Shown here in pieces: positions 6,634-14,571 of a stretch of 34,101 nucleotides of DNA (its first letter is position 1; every line of letters begins with the position of its first letter). A program made the translations under genes and the position numbers. The notes under the pieces are model-generated. The model searched no databases. It was not told where the DNA came from and worked only from the letters and a program-made list of their open reading frames with translations. The DNA is taken from positions 1-34,101 of the forward strand of contig CANPYM010000011.1 in NCBI GenBank assembly GCA_947588685.1. Direction: 5' to 3'. Source of the DNA: an uncultured Bacilli bacterium. Lineage in GTDB: Bacteria; Bacillota_I; Bacilli_A; RF39; UBA660.

Positions 6634-8647
6634 GTATACAATTGTTGGTCTTGATTGTGCTGATTGTGCAAGCAAGATTCAAGCAAGTTTAAGTCATGAT
6701 AAACATTTTGATAAAGTGTCGGTTAATTTTTCAACATCCAAAATAAGCTTTGAAACAGATTATGATACTAACATTGTTAAGAAAGCAAATAATTTAATTA
6801 AGGCTGTTGAACCTGAGGCCCATATTTTAGATGCGCAAAGCACCAAGCGTGATTTTACTATTTATAACCTTTTACGAATAATTTTAGCAGTAGCTATTTT
6901 AATATCTACTTATTTTGTCGCTAATGATACTTATACTAAAGTAGCTGTAATAATTACATACATTTTATTAATATCTCGAGTCTTTGTAAACGCTATTAAG
7001 CAACTTTTTCATTTTACTATTGACGAGAATTTTTTAATCACTGTCTCTTGTATCGGTGCCTATGCCATTAATGAATATATGGAAGGGGCAATGGTACTTA
7101 TCTTGTATGAAATTGGTAAGATTTTAGAAAGTAGAGCCATAAATCATAGTCGTAAGTCCATTTCTCATCTTATGGACATAAAACCAGACTATGCTAATTT
7201 AGCTGATGGTCAAAAGGTTAATCCGGATACTGTACAAATAGGTGATGTGATTGTTGTCAAACCTGGTGAAAAAATACCTTTAGACGGTGTCATAATAGAG
7301 GGTAGTAGTAGTCTCGATACATCATCATTAACAGGCGAAAGTAAGCCTACGAATGTTACTAAAGGTGATGATGTTTTATCAGGATCTATTAATCAATCTG
7401 GTCTTTTAAAAATTAAAGTAACATCTAGTTACGACGATAGTACTGTTAATAAAGTTTTAAAAATGGTTGAGGAAGCAACAGAACGTAAAGCTAAAACGGA
7501 AACTTTTGTTAGTAAACTTTCCAAAATATATACACCAATTGTTATTGCACTAGCTCTTTTAGTTGCTATTTTCTTACCATACATAATTGATATTTCATAT
7601 GAAGGAAGTATTTACCGAGCTCTATCATTCTTGGTAATAGCTTGCCCATGTGCGATTGTCATATCTGTGCCTCTAAGTTATTTTTCTGGTATTGGTTCTT
7701 TATCTAAAAAAGGTATCCTTATTAAAGGAAGTAATTATTTAGATGCCCTTAAAGATATTAGAGAGTTTGTATTTGACAAAACAGGTACTCTTACAGATGG
7801 ACACTTTACAGTAACAAATGTGACACTGTTATCTAGCGAAGAAGATACTTTTGCTCGCTATTTATTAATGGGTGAAAAATTATCTAATCACCCTTTAGCG
7901 CTCGCTATATTAGATCATTATCAAAGTAAAGATATTTCTTTAAGAGAGGTTAGCGATTATAAAGAAGTCGCTGGCTATGGCATAAAGTACACTATTAACG
8001 GGAAAGTTGTCAAAGTTGGTAATGCTAAATTAGTTGGTTATCAAAAGGAAGAGGGAATAGGTACCCATATTTATGTTAGCGTCGATGATGTTATTTTAGG
8101 TTATATTACTCTAAATGATACGATAAAAAATAGCGCTAGAGAATTGATTAATACTTTAAAAAAGCGAAACTTAATGGTCAGTATGTTTACAGGTGATAAT
8201 AAAGATATAGCTAAAAATGTAGCTTTAGAACTAGGTATTGATGATTATTATGGTGCTATGTTACCACAAGATAAATATCAAAAATTAGAAGAAAAAATAA
8301 ATAATGGACATAAAGTCGCCTTTGTTGGTGATGGCGTGAATGACGCTCCCGTTTTAGCTCGAGCTGACGTTGGTTTATCATTAGGCTTAAGTGGTAGTAG
8401 TGCGGCCATAGAAACAAGTGATGTTGTCATTTTAACCGATGATTTATTAAAGATTAACTATGCAATTGATACATCGTACTTTACAAGTAAAGTTATTAAA
8501 CAAAATCTTACTTTTGCATTTATTGTCAAAATTTTAGTACTTATTTTAAGTGTTCTAGGCATCAGTACAATGTGGCAAGCTGTTTTTGCTGATGTTGGTG
8601 TTACAATTATTACCATTTTAAACACTTTACGAATATTAAAACATTAA
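6620..8647 (+). CDS. cadA: P1B-type Cd/Zn/Pb-exporting ATPase
   Basis: Heavy-metal efflux P-type ATPase, about 675 aa if it starts at TTG 6620 (AAGGGG ten bases upstream). The frame extends to 6575, but those added residues only overlap cadC and have no RBS. Parts in order: one N-terminal HMA domain with GLDCADC (C13/C16); membrane segments; actuator loop SLTGES; the CPC metal-transport motif (about 342-344); phosphorylated Asp in DKTGTLTDG (about 386); HP motif NHPLAL; hinge GDGVNDAP; and a last helix FADVGVT whose Asp is typical of Zn/Cd/Pb pumps (P1B-2), not Cu pumps. Translation is probably coupled to cadC through the overlap. The function is secure; which of the divalent metals matters is not. 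Confidence 0.95.
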   Translation: MKKCKYTIVGLDCADCASKIQASLSHDKHFDKVSVNFSTSKISFETDYDTNIVKKANNLIKAVEPEAHILDAQSTKRDFTIYNLLRIILAVAILISTYFVANDTYTKVAVIITYILLISRVFVNAIKQLFHFTIDENFLITVSCIGAYAINEYMEGAMVLILYEIGKILESRAINHSRKSISHLMDIKPDYANLADGQKVNPDTVQIGDVIVVKPGEKIPLDGVIIEGSSSLDTSSLTGESKPTNVTKGDDVLSGSINQSGLLKIKVTSSYDDSTVNKVLKMVEEATERKAKTETFVSKLSKIYTPIVIALALLVAIFLPYIIDISYEGSIYRALSFLVIACPCAIVISVPLSYFSGIGSLSKKGILIKGSNYLDALKDIREFVFDKTGTLTDGHFTVTNVTLLSSEEDTFARYLLMGEKLSNHPLALAILDHYQSKDISLREVSDYKEVAGYGIKYTINGKVVKVGNAKLVGYQKEEGIGTHIYVSVDDVILGYITLNDTIKNSARELINTLKKRNLMVSMFTGDNKDIAKNVALELGIDDYYGAMLPQDKYQKLEEKINNGHKVAFVGDGVNDAPVLARADVGLSLGLSGSSAAIETSDVVILTDDLLKINYAIDTSYFTSKVIKQNLTFAFIVKILVLILSVLGISTMWQAVFADVGVTIITILNTLRILKH

Positions 8648-8654
8648 GCATCTA

Positions 8655-8663
8655 TGTTATAAT
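8655..8663 (+). promoter_or_regulatory. Extended -10 promoter element
   Basis: TGTTATAAT (TG-n-TATAAT) lies inside a small palindrome, ATCTAT/ATAGAT. It is a likely start for the 8683-10351 gene pair; no clear -35. Confidence 0.4.
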
Positions 8664-8682
8664 ATAGATACAGGGTGGAATT

Positions 8683-9246
8683 ATGGAAATAAATGGTTAT
8701 AAAGCTTTTGCGCCCGATGGTACTAATGTCCATGGTATTGTTATGCCAGTTGGTAGTTATCATGAGAAGGGTGAGATAAGTTTTGGCTTAAAAGGACATG
8801 GTATTCATTTTGCCAAACGACTAGAAGATACAATTCGGTATGGTAAAGTTGAGGCAGGTGTGGGCGATGTACTAATTGCTTCTGTTAAAGGCTATGGAAC
8901 GATTGTTGAAGGATACGATGATTATAATGGCTATTATGACCTATATAGTGCATCGGACATAGATATTTTAAAATATTTATCCCGTGAAGAAATAATTAGA
9001 TATGCTTTAGCGCTCCCACCATATCGAATGGAAAGATTTGTTGCGTCTTTTCGTTTGACAAAAGAAGAGATAAATCTTTTCTATGGTTATGCTGCCAATG
9101 TTGACTGGGCTTTAGACTATTATCAAAAAGCCTTGCCACCTGAATTATGTCATTCTAACTATCAAAGATATGTAGAAGAATATGCCACTAAAGGTGAGAA
9201 AAAGAAGATAAAAGGAGTAATGTATGAACGAACAAATAATGGCTAA
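8683..9246 (+). CDS. Uncharacterised protein, DUF7666-like N-terminus
   Basis: A 187-aa protein without signal peptide or membrane segments. The first 110 residues (GYKAF ... PVGSYHEKGEI ... GHGIHFAKRLEDTIRY) follow the pattern I associate with DUF7666-type domains (GYKAF ... G..Y ... GFHFC ... Y). These are often carried by phage or accessory proteins and have no known activity. The rest is helical and Tyr-rich. ATG 8683 follows AGGGTGG. It overlaps the following dGTPase-like gene by 23 nt in another frame, so the two are translated together and may work together. The family resemblance is weak. Confidence 0.6.
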   Translation: MEINGYKAFAPDGTNVHGIVMPVGSYHEKGEISFGLKGHGIHFAKRLEDTIRYGKVEAGVGDVLIASVKGYGTIVEGYDDYNGYYDLYSASDIDILKYLSREEIIRYALALPPYRMERFVASFRLTKEEINLFYGYAANVDWALDYYQKALPPELCHSNYQRYVEEYATKGEKKKIKGVMYERTNNG

Positions 9247-10351
9247 TATGCAAAAAATGGATCAATTTATAAGTCCTTATGGGACTAAAAATAGTGCTGC
9301 AATTAGATTGAATAGTGAAGAAAAAGATATGCGAACTAGCTTTTTTCGAGATATTGATCGTATTATTTATTCCCTTTCATATACACGATATTTAGATAAA
9401 ACTCAAGTTTTTAGTAATATCGAAAATGATCATATTAGTAGACGGATGACACATGTACAAATGGTTAGCAAAATTGCTCGTACTATCGGTCGGGCTTTAA
9501 ACTTGAATGAAGATTTAATTGAGGCGATTGCTTTGGGCCACGATTTAGGCCATGTTCCTTTTGGTCACCCGGGCGAAGCTGTTTTAAATCGTCTTAGTTT
9601 AGAATATACGGGTCGTTATTTTAATCATAATGTTCATAGTGTTCGTATTTTAAAGGATATTGAAAATCATGGCCAAGGTGAGAATGTTACTTTGCAAGTT
9701 TTAGATGGTATTTTATGTCATAATGGGGAGTTTGTTAGTAACGAATATTATCCAAAGGAAAAGACCAAAGATGATTTTTTACAAGAGTATGAATTATGCT
9801 ACACTGATGCCAGTGCTATTAAAACGCTTCATCCGATGACATTAGAAGGTTGCGTTGTTAGAATTAGTGACATAGTTGGTTATATTGGTCGTGATATCGA
9901 GGATGCTATTAGAGTTGGTATCATTACGAGTGATGAGATACCTAGTGATATTGCTAACGTTTTAGGACGAACTAATCGTGAAATTATTAATACAATCATT
10001 TTAGATATCATTAGTAATAGTTTAAATAAACCATATTTAAAAATGAGCGATGATGTATATCAAGCTATTAAAGATTTAAAAGCTTTTAATTATAAACATA
10101 TATATGATAAAGCTAATACAAAACTTACTTTAGATAGTTATGAGAAGATGTATCGTACACTATTTACTTATTATTTAAAAGATTTAAAAGAGAAAGAAAA
10201 TGCAAGTGAGATATATCAATTGTTTTTAGGAGATATGGATGATAATTACTTAATTAATACTAGCGATGAACAAAAAGTTATCGATTTCATTGCTGGTATG
10301 ACAGACGATTATTTTAAAATGATGTATCATAAGTATCAGGATGAGTCTTAA
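9224..10351 (+). CDS. dgt: dGTPase-like HD-domain triphosphohydrolase
   Basis: A 375-aa HD-superfamily protein. The metal-binding set is complete: H77 (RMTHVQMV), H106-D107 (ALGHDLGHVPFGH) and a later D216 (RISDIVGY). The order H...HDxGHxPFGHxGE is characteristic of deoxyguanosine triphosphate triphosphohydrolases, which cut dNTP to deoxynucleoside and triphosphate and shape the dNTP pool; some act in phage defence. It has the short bacterial length. GGAG lies 7 nt before ATG 9224, inside the end of the preceding gene. It could alternatively act on another nucleotide. Confidence 0.85.
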   Translation: MNEQIMANMQKMDQFISPYGTKNSAAIRLNSEEKDMRTSFFRDIDRIIYSLSYTRYLDKTQVFSNIENDHISRRMTHVQMVSKIARTIGRALNLNEDLIEAIALGHDLGHVPFGHPGEAVLNRLSLEYTGRYFNHNVHSVRILKDIENHGQGENVTLQVLDGILCHNGEFVSNEYYPKEKTKDDFLQEYELCYTDASAIKTLHPMTLEGCVVRISDIVGYIGRDIEDAIRVGIITSDEIPSDIANVLGRTNREIINTIILDIISNSLNKPYLKMSDDVYQAIKDLKAFNYKHIYDKANTKLTLDSYEKMYRTLFTYYLKDLKEKENASEIYQLFLGDMDDNYLINTSDEQKVIDFIAGMTDDYFKMMYHKYQDES

Positions 10352-10387
10352 AAAGATATTGCTACTAAAAAGCAATATCTTTTATTT
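10352..10387. terminator. Bidirectional terminator
   Basis: Stem AAAGATATTGCT (10352-10363) / AGCAATATCTTT (10371-10382), A/T runs on both sides. It serves the dgt gene and the convergent CmpB-like gene. Confidence 0.85.
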
Positions 10388-10865
10388 TATACAAAATATC
10401 GATGATAAAACAAATATAGAAGGTTAAATAAATAAAATTAGGAATCTTATCAATCAATTTAATCAGTTTATCTTTAAAGTAATAAATAATTAAAGCTAGA
10501 CTAGACCATATCAAAGATATTTCAATAGATATGTAATGACCATAACTTAATGGTAATTTTTTATAGCTCCAAAAAATTTTATGAAATATTTTTTCAATAA
10601 GAATACCGCCACTTAACTCTAAAATAGTGATTGTGAAGAAAAAAATACCAAAGACAATAATCATTTCTTGCCATCTTTTTAAATGCAAATGTCTAAAAAG
10701 ATATCCTCCACCATAGATGACTAAAAGAATACCCAAGCCATAAATAGGTGTGTATGGACCTTTTAGAATACCACTATTAAAATGTTGACCCATCATCAAT
10801 GTGAAAATGGTTTCAAAAAGATAACCGGCAACACTAAAAAACATAAATTGCTTTAGATATTGCAT
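10365..10865 (-). CDS. CmpB-family integral membrane protein (putative ABC transporter type IV)
   Basis: About 166 aa with four or five predicted membrane helices. FSVAGYLFETIFTLM, FNSGILKGPYTPIYGLG and ILELSGG are characteristic of the Pfam family called putative ABC-transporter type IV (CmpB), common in Bacillota and of unknown substrate. The frame is open to 10889, but ATG 10865 follows GGTGAT and is the better start. No ATPase gene adjoins. It lies downstream of the thioredoxin-like gene, separated by a terminator. Confidence 0.8.
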   Translation of the reverse strand: MQYLKQFMFFSVAGYLFETIFTLMMGQHFNSGILKGPYTPIYGLGILLVIYGGGYLFRHLHLKRWQEMIIVFGIFFFTITILELSGGILIEKIFHKIFWSYKKLPLSYGHYISIEISLIWSSLALIIYYFKDKLIKLIDKIPNFIYLTFYICFIIDILYKIKDIAF

Positions 10866-10887
10866 TAAATCACCATTATTAATATGC

Positions 10888-10918
10888 ACAAAAAAACGGA
10901 ATAATATTTTCCGTTTTT
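10888..10918 (-). terminator. Terminator of the thioredoxin-like gene
   Basis: Stem AAAAACGGAA (10892-10901) / TTCCGTTTTT (10909-10918); on the minus strand it is followed by seven T. Confidence 0.85.
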
Positions 10919-11459
10919 AGGCATTTTGAACTTTATTTAAAGCTCGTATTTCTTTAGCTTCTTTGAAATCACGTAAAGCAACATTAACAACTAAAAGAAT
11001 TATTAATACTATTGTTGATGCGTATAACAAATAAGTCTCTTGATACATTTCAACAATAAAAGGCCGAACTAAATCTTCATAAGTTTCATCGTTATATTGA
11101 TTTACAATAGCATTTATAATATCGTCATTCCAGTTTTTAGCGTATCCTGTAAATACTTTCTCACCAATAATGATATAAGGGACACCTAATTTATCTTTTT
11201 CGGTTCCCATTTTTTTTGCAACATCTTGCATTAATTTGTTCTTTCTAGCGGAGAACATGCTCCAAACTTCATATTTTTCTAGTTCATAATACTTTCCATA
11301 TTCGTCTTCAATACTATCGAAAAACTCCATCGCTTCATGGCAACGCGGACAAGTCTCACCATAGAACATATAAACAGTAATCTTCTTTTTATCATCGGCT
11401 CTTACGACACTAGGGAATATGGCTAGTAACATTGTTAAAACAATAAGTAATTTTTTCAT
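10917..11459 (-). CDS. Exported thioredoxin-like protein with C-terminal membrane anchor
   Basis: About 180 aa. An N-terminal hydrophobic segment (LLIVLTMLLAIFPSVV) ending in RADDKKK looks like a signal peptide. A thioredoxin-like domain follows with a CPRC redox pair (C37/C40 from the chosen start) and a cis-Pro region GVPYIIIG. A hydrophobic helix near the C-terminus (STIVLIILLVVNVAL) is followed by charged residues. It would work outside the membrane as a thiol-disulfide oxidoreductase. The frame opens at 11477, but that first ATG contains the AAAGGTGA ribosome binding site for ATG 11459. The partner protein is unknown. Confidence 0.8.
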   Translation of the reverse strand: MKKLLIVLTMLLAIFPSVVRADDKKKITVYMFYGETCPRCHEAMEFFDSIEDEYGKYYELEKYEVWSMFSARKNKLMQDVAKKMGTEKDKLGVPYIIIGEKVFTGYAKNWNDDIINAIVNQYNDETYEDLVRPFIVEMYQETYLLYASTIVLIILLVVNVALRDFKEAKEIRALNKVQNA

Positions 11460-11483
11460 AACTTCACCTTTTTTCAAATATAT

Positions 11484-11512
11484 ATAATATACTAATTAGT
11501 TATTCGTGTCAA
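11484..11512 (-). promoter_or_regulatory. Promoter of the thioredoxin-like gene
   Basis: Minus strand: TTGACA (11512-11507), 17-nt spacer, TATTAT (11489-11484). Confidence 0.8.
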
Positions 11513-11691
11513 TAAAATTAAATGGATTTTAGCTAGTCTTAAATATTTTTATAGTGACAATTATTCGAAATAATTAGTATCCAATTAATATTATGGACTT
11601 TTACATTTCTTTTGTCAACCAATGATAAATACTTGAGGAAACCAGCTAAAAAAGGATATAGAATGATATAATAATGTTAGTGAGGGATAAA

Positions 11692-12924
11692 ATGGGTAAA
11701 AGTAAAACAGATGGCGTTTATTTTGAATATTTAACCATTAATGGAGTAGCTAATCGTTATCATGTTGTCACACTTGATACGATTGGTTATAGTTTTCTTA
11801 TGCCCGATAATTATACGATTATTTATAATAAATCACTATGTAAATATGACGGTATGGGCCATTTGCGATTTTATAACGGACAAAATAAGTTTGATTTTGA
11901 TTACTTTAAAGAAGATGATGCTACATTTAGATACAATATTAATTTGATTCTTCCTAAAGTTAAAAAGACCTTTACGAATTACCGAGATCAAGTATTTTAT
12001 GAAGTAACCAAAGATAATACTGAAGTTATATATCTATACTTTGAAGGATTTATGTACCGAATTAAAAGCTATCATAAACTTAGTATGAATGAATATTTTG
12101 ATGCGTACTTGATGCTTTTAAGTTTAACATCAAAAATGATTCATACGGATATCCCACTATTAAAAGAAGTTATTTATTTTCACCAACATGCCTTGTCTAA
12201 TTTGATTGCTGAACATGATCTTTTGTTAGAAAATTTAAGCGATGTTAGTTCTATTGATATTTCCTTAGCTGATATCAATGTGACTAATGATGAAGATTAT
12301 ATGGAATATAAAGATCATAGCCATAAAATAGAACTATTAGAAGACTATCTTTTAACTATGGAAGATACTTCTTTAGGCGTCTTTTATGAAGATGGATGGC
12401 AAGTTAAGGGGACTTTTCTATTTGGATGTTTTGGGCGATACTCTACTATTCATATCAACGGATATCAAGAAATTATCGATGCGGAAAAGCTTACAATAAC
12501 TGAAAAAGAAAATCTTTTAACAACCATTATCAAAGAACGGCAAATGGAGGTTGATAGTCATAAGACCCGTTTGAAAAATGAATTATACCAATATATAGCT
12601 AGTTATTTTATTGAGTGTGTTTCATATGAATTATGGCATAAAAGTCATTTTAAAGAGTTTATTGATGTGGATATTTTGTTATCACCAGAAGAGGACTTGG
12701 ACGATATCAATTTGTATGCAAAAACGCTTAATTATTTAGAAGATACAACCGACTTGATGGAAGCTGCTAGTAAACTATTCAATTATCAAAAAATATGTGA
12801 TAGCGCTACTGGTAAAGAAATGGTTATCACCCCTGATACCTGCCTTTTGAAATTGTCGTTATGTAATGATTTGTTTTGTGATATTAATATTAGCTTAGAT
12901 GATAATTATTTCATTAAATATTAA
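11692..12924 (+). CDS. Uncharacterised 410-aa protein
   Basis: I do not recognise this protein. It is acidic, with no signal peptide and no clear membrane segment, so probably cytoplasmic. The N-terminal part is rich in Tyr/Phe and looks like mixed beta structure (YFEYLTING ... YNGQNKFDFDYF). The central part is helical (TSKMIHTDIPLLKEVIYFHQH). There is a glycine/aromatic segment VKGTFLFGCFGRYSTIHING near the middle and another helical region at the end. GAGGGATAAA precedes ATG 11692, a better start than the in-frame ATG at 11674; a TATAAT lies at about 11665. It stands alone between two promoters. Function unknown. Confidence 0.75.
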   Translation: MGKSKTDGVYFEYLTINGVANRYHVVTLDTIGYSFLMPDNYTIIYNKSLCKYDGMGHLRFYNGQNKFDFDYFKEDDATFRYNINLILPKVKKTFTNYRDQVFYEVTKDNTEVIYLYFEGFMYRIKSYHKLSMNEYFDAYLMLLSLTSKMIHTDIPLLKEVIYFHQHALSNLIAEHDLLLENLSDVSSIDISLADINVTNDEDYMEYKDHSHKIELLEDYLLTMEDTSLGVFYEDGWQVKGTFLFGCFGRYSTIHINGYQEIIDAEKLTITEKENLLTTIIKERQMEVDSHKTRLKNELYQYIASYFIECVSYELWHKSHFKEFIDVDILLSPEEDLDDINLYAKTLNYLEDTTDLMEAASKLFNYQKICDSATGKEMVITPDTCLLKLSLCNDLFCDINISLDDNYFIKY

Positions 12925-12932
12925 AACATTTG

Positions 12933-12961
12933 TTGAAGTCGATTTCGCATTATGATATAAT
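12933..12961 (+). promoter_or_regulatory. Promoter of rubrerythrin
   Basis: TTGAAG (12933-12938), 17-nt spacer, TATAAT (12956-12961). Confidence 0.8.
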
Positions 12962-12986
12962 TTTATAAGGAAAGGATGGAATTAAA

Positions 12987-13526
12987 ATGGAATTAAAAGG
13001 TTCAAAAACAGAACAAAATTTAATGGCAGCTTTTGCCGGTGAGAGTCAAGCTCGCAATAAATATACTTATTTTGCTAGCAAAGCTAAAAAAGAAGGATAT
13101 GAACAAATTGCTGCTATTTTTGAAGAAACAGCTAATAATGAAAAGGAACATGCTAAATTATGGTTTAAATTATTAAATGGTGGCGAAGTTCCTGGAACAG
13201 AAGAAAATTTAAAAGCTGCTGCTGAGGGCGAGAATTATGAATGGACCGATATGTATGCTGAGTTCGCTAAAGTAGCACGCGAAGAAGGATTTGAACATAT
13301 TGCTTTCTTATTTGAAGGAGTAGCTCAAATTGAAAAAGAACACGAAGAAAGATACCGCAAACTACTTGCTAATATTAATGATAAATTAGTATTCTCAAGT
13401 GAAGGTGACGCTATTTGGATTTGTCGTAATTGTGGTCATATTCACGTTGGAAAAGAAGCACCAAAGGTATGCCCTGTTTGTGCTCATCCACAAGCTTATT
13501 TTGAAAGAAGAGCTATTAATTACTAA
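12987..13526 (+). CDS. rbr: Rubrerythrin
   Basis: A 179-aa non-heme di-iron peroxidase that reduces H2O2 in the cytoplasm of anaerobes. The ferritin-like four-helix domain has the two ExxH pairs (E52-x-x-H55 and E116-x-x-H119) and further Glu ligands (E19, E99/E100). A C-terminal rubredoxin-like domain holds one FeS4 iron through C146, C149, C162 and C165 (CRNC ... CPVC). The architecture and length are those of classical rubrerythrin. ATG 12987 follows GGAAAGGATGG. The gene is monocistronic with its own consensus promoter and terminator. Confidence 0.97.
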   Translation: MELKGSKTEQNLMAAFAGESQARNKYTYFASKAKKEGYEQIAAIFEETANNEKEHAKLWFKLLNGGEVPGTEENLKAAAEGENYEWTDMYAEFAKVAREEGFEHIAFLFEGVAQIEKEHEERYRKLLANINDKLVFSSEGDAIWICRNCGHIHVGKEAPKVCPVCAHPQAYFERRAINY

Positions 13527-13529
13527 AAA

Positions 13530-13556
13530 AATCTGCTTAGGCAGATTCTTTTTTTG
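13530..13556. terminator. Bidirectional terminator after rubrerythrin
   Basis: Stem AATCTGC (13530-13536) / GCAGATT (13541-13547), T7 on the plus strand and T7 on the minus strand. Confidence 0.85.
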
Positions 13557-14571
13557 CAGGAAAATCATATTCATCATAAATATTACCGACAATTTCTTCA
13601 ACAATATCTTCCATTGTTACAATGCCAATAACATTGTGATTAGCTTTAACAATACCCAGTCCAATGTGTTCTTGTTTCATTAGAAAAAAGGTATCATCAA
13701 TGTTAGCATCATAAGAGATGTTATATGGTTTTCGAATAATCGAACGAATATCAGTTATTTTTTCTTTTTGCATTAGTAAATCTTTAACATTTAAGATGCC
13801 GATAACGTTATCAGTTTGCCCTTCATATATAGGAAATCTTGTATATTTAGAGTACTTGATGATACTGATAATGCTTTTCATATCATCATTAGCGTTGATA
13901 AAGATAACATCTTTTATCGGTGTCATAATATCTTTAATTTTGGTGTCATTAAAATCAAAGACTTTTAAAATTAGTTCTTTTTCAAATTTTTCAATAATGC
14001 CATTGCTTTCGGCATTCATAATAGCTTTTTTTATGTCCTCTTCACTATATTCTTCTGTCTTCTTTTTAATATGAAATAGTCTAGTGAAAAGATTAGTCGA
14101 ACCACTTAATATTTTAATAAAAGGATAGCATATCTTGGATACAATATTAATTGGCGTTATCATCACTAGGGATACTTTCATTGGGTAAGCCATTCCAATT
14201 TTTTTGGGTATTAACTCACCAAAAACAAGTGAGAAGTACGATAAGATAATGGTAACGATAATAATTATTATATTTCTTAGAGTATTAAGTGACAGATAAT
14301 CGATTGTTATATATCTAAGTATTTCATCCGCAAAGCGATCAGCGGCAAAGGCACTAGCTAAAAAACCAGATAAAGTAATGGCAATTTGAATGGTTGATAA
14401 AAAGGTACTAGTGTCATTTAATATGCGTTCAATCTTGATTGCTTTTTTATTGCCATTTTTAACAAGGCGACTTAGTTCATACTTATTGATTGATAAAAAG
14501 GCTATTTCCGATGCTGAAAAGATACCATTTATAGCAATAAGAAGAATAAGAATTATAATATCAATTAACAT
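13537..14571 (-). CDS. CNNM/DUF21-CBS membrane protein (hemolysin-like family), short form
   Basis: A 344-aa member of the CNNM/CorB/YhdP family, implicated in Mg transport. The DUF21 membrane domain spans about residues 1-175 (NGIFSASEIAFLSINK, then GFLASAFAA and FGELIPKKIGMAYP). A tandem CBS pair follows at about 200-335 (DIMTPIKDV ... RFPIYEGQTDNVIGILNVKD and GIVTMEDIVEEIVG). It stops right after the CBS pair, so the usual C-terminal CorC_HlyC domain (about 80 residues) is absent. It starts in a TGATG overlap with the stop of the 601-aa gene, so translation is coupled, with AAAGGAG upstream. The hemolysin name is historical; ion transport is more likely. Confidence 0.85.
   Translation of the reverse strand: MLIDIIILILLIAINGIFSASEIAFLSINKYELSRLVKNGNKKAIKIERILNDTSTFLSTIQIAITLSGFLASAFAADRFADEILRYITIDYLSLNTLRNIIIIIVTIILSYFSLVFGELIPKKIGMAYPMKVSLVMITPINIVSKICYPFIKILSGSTNLFTRLFHIKKKTEEYSEEDIKKAIMNAESNGIIEKFEKELILKVFDFNDTKIKDIMTPIKDVIFINANDDMKSIISIIKYSKYTRFPIYEGQTDNVIGILNVKDLLMQKEKITDIRSIIRKPYNISYDANIDDTFFLMKQEHIGLGIVKANHNVIGIVTMEDIVEEIVGNIYDEYDFPAKKESA

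Noticed and set aside
12950-12970. PerR box at the rubrerythrin promoter
   Set aside because: The stretch is AT-rich with several mismatches to TTATAAT-n-ATTATAA; indistinguishable from chance in this DNA.
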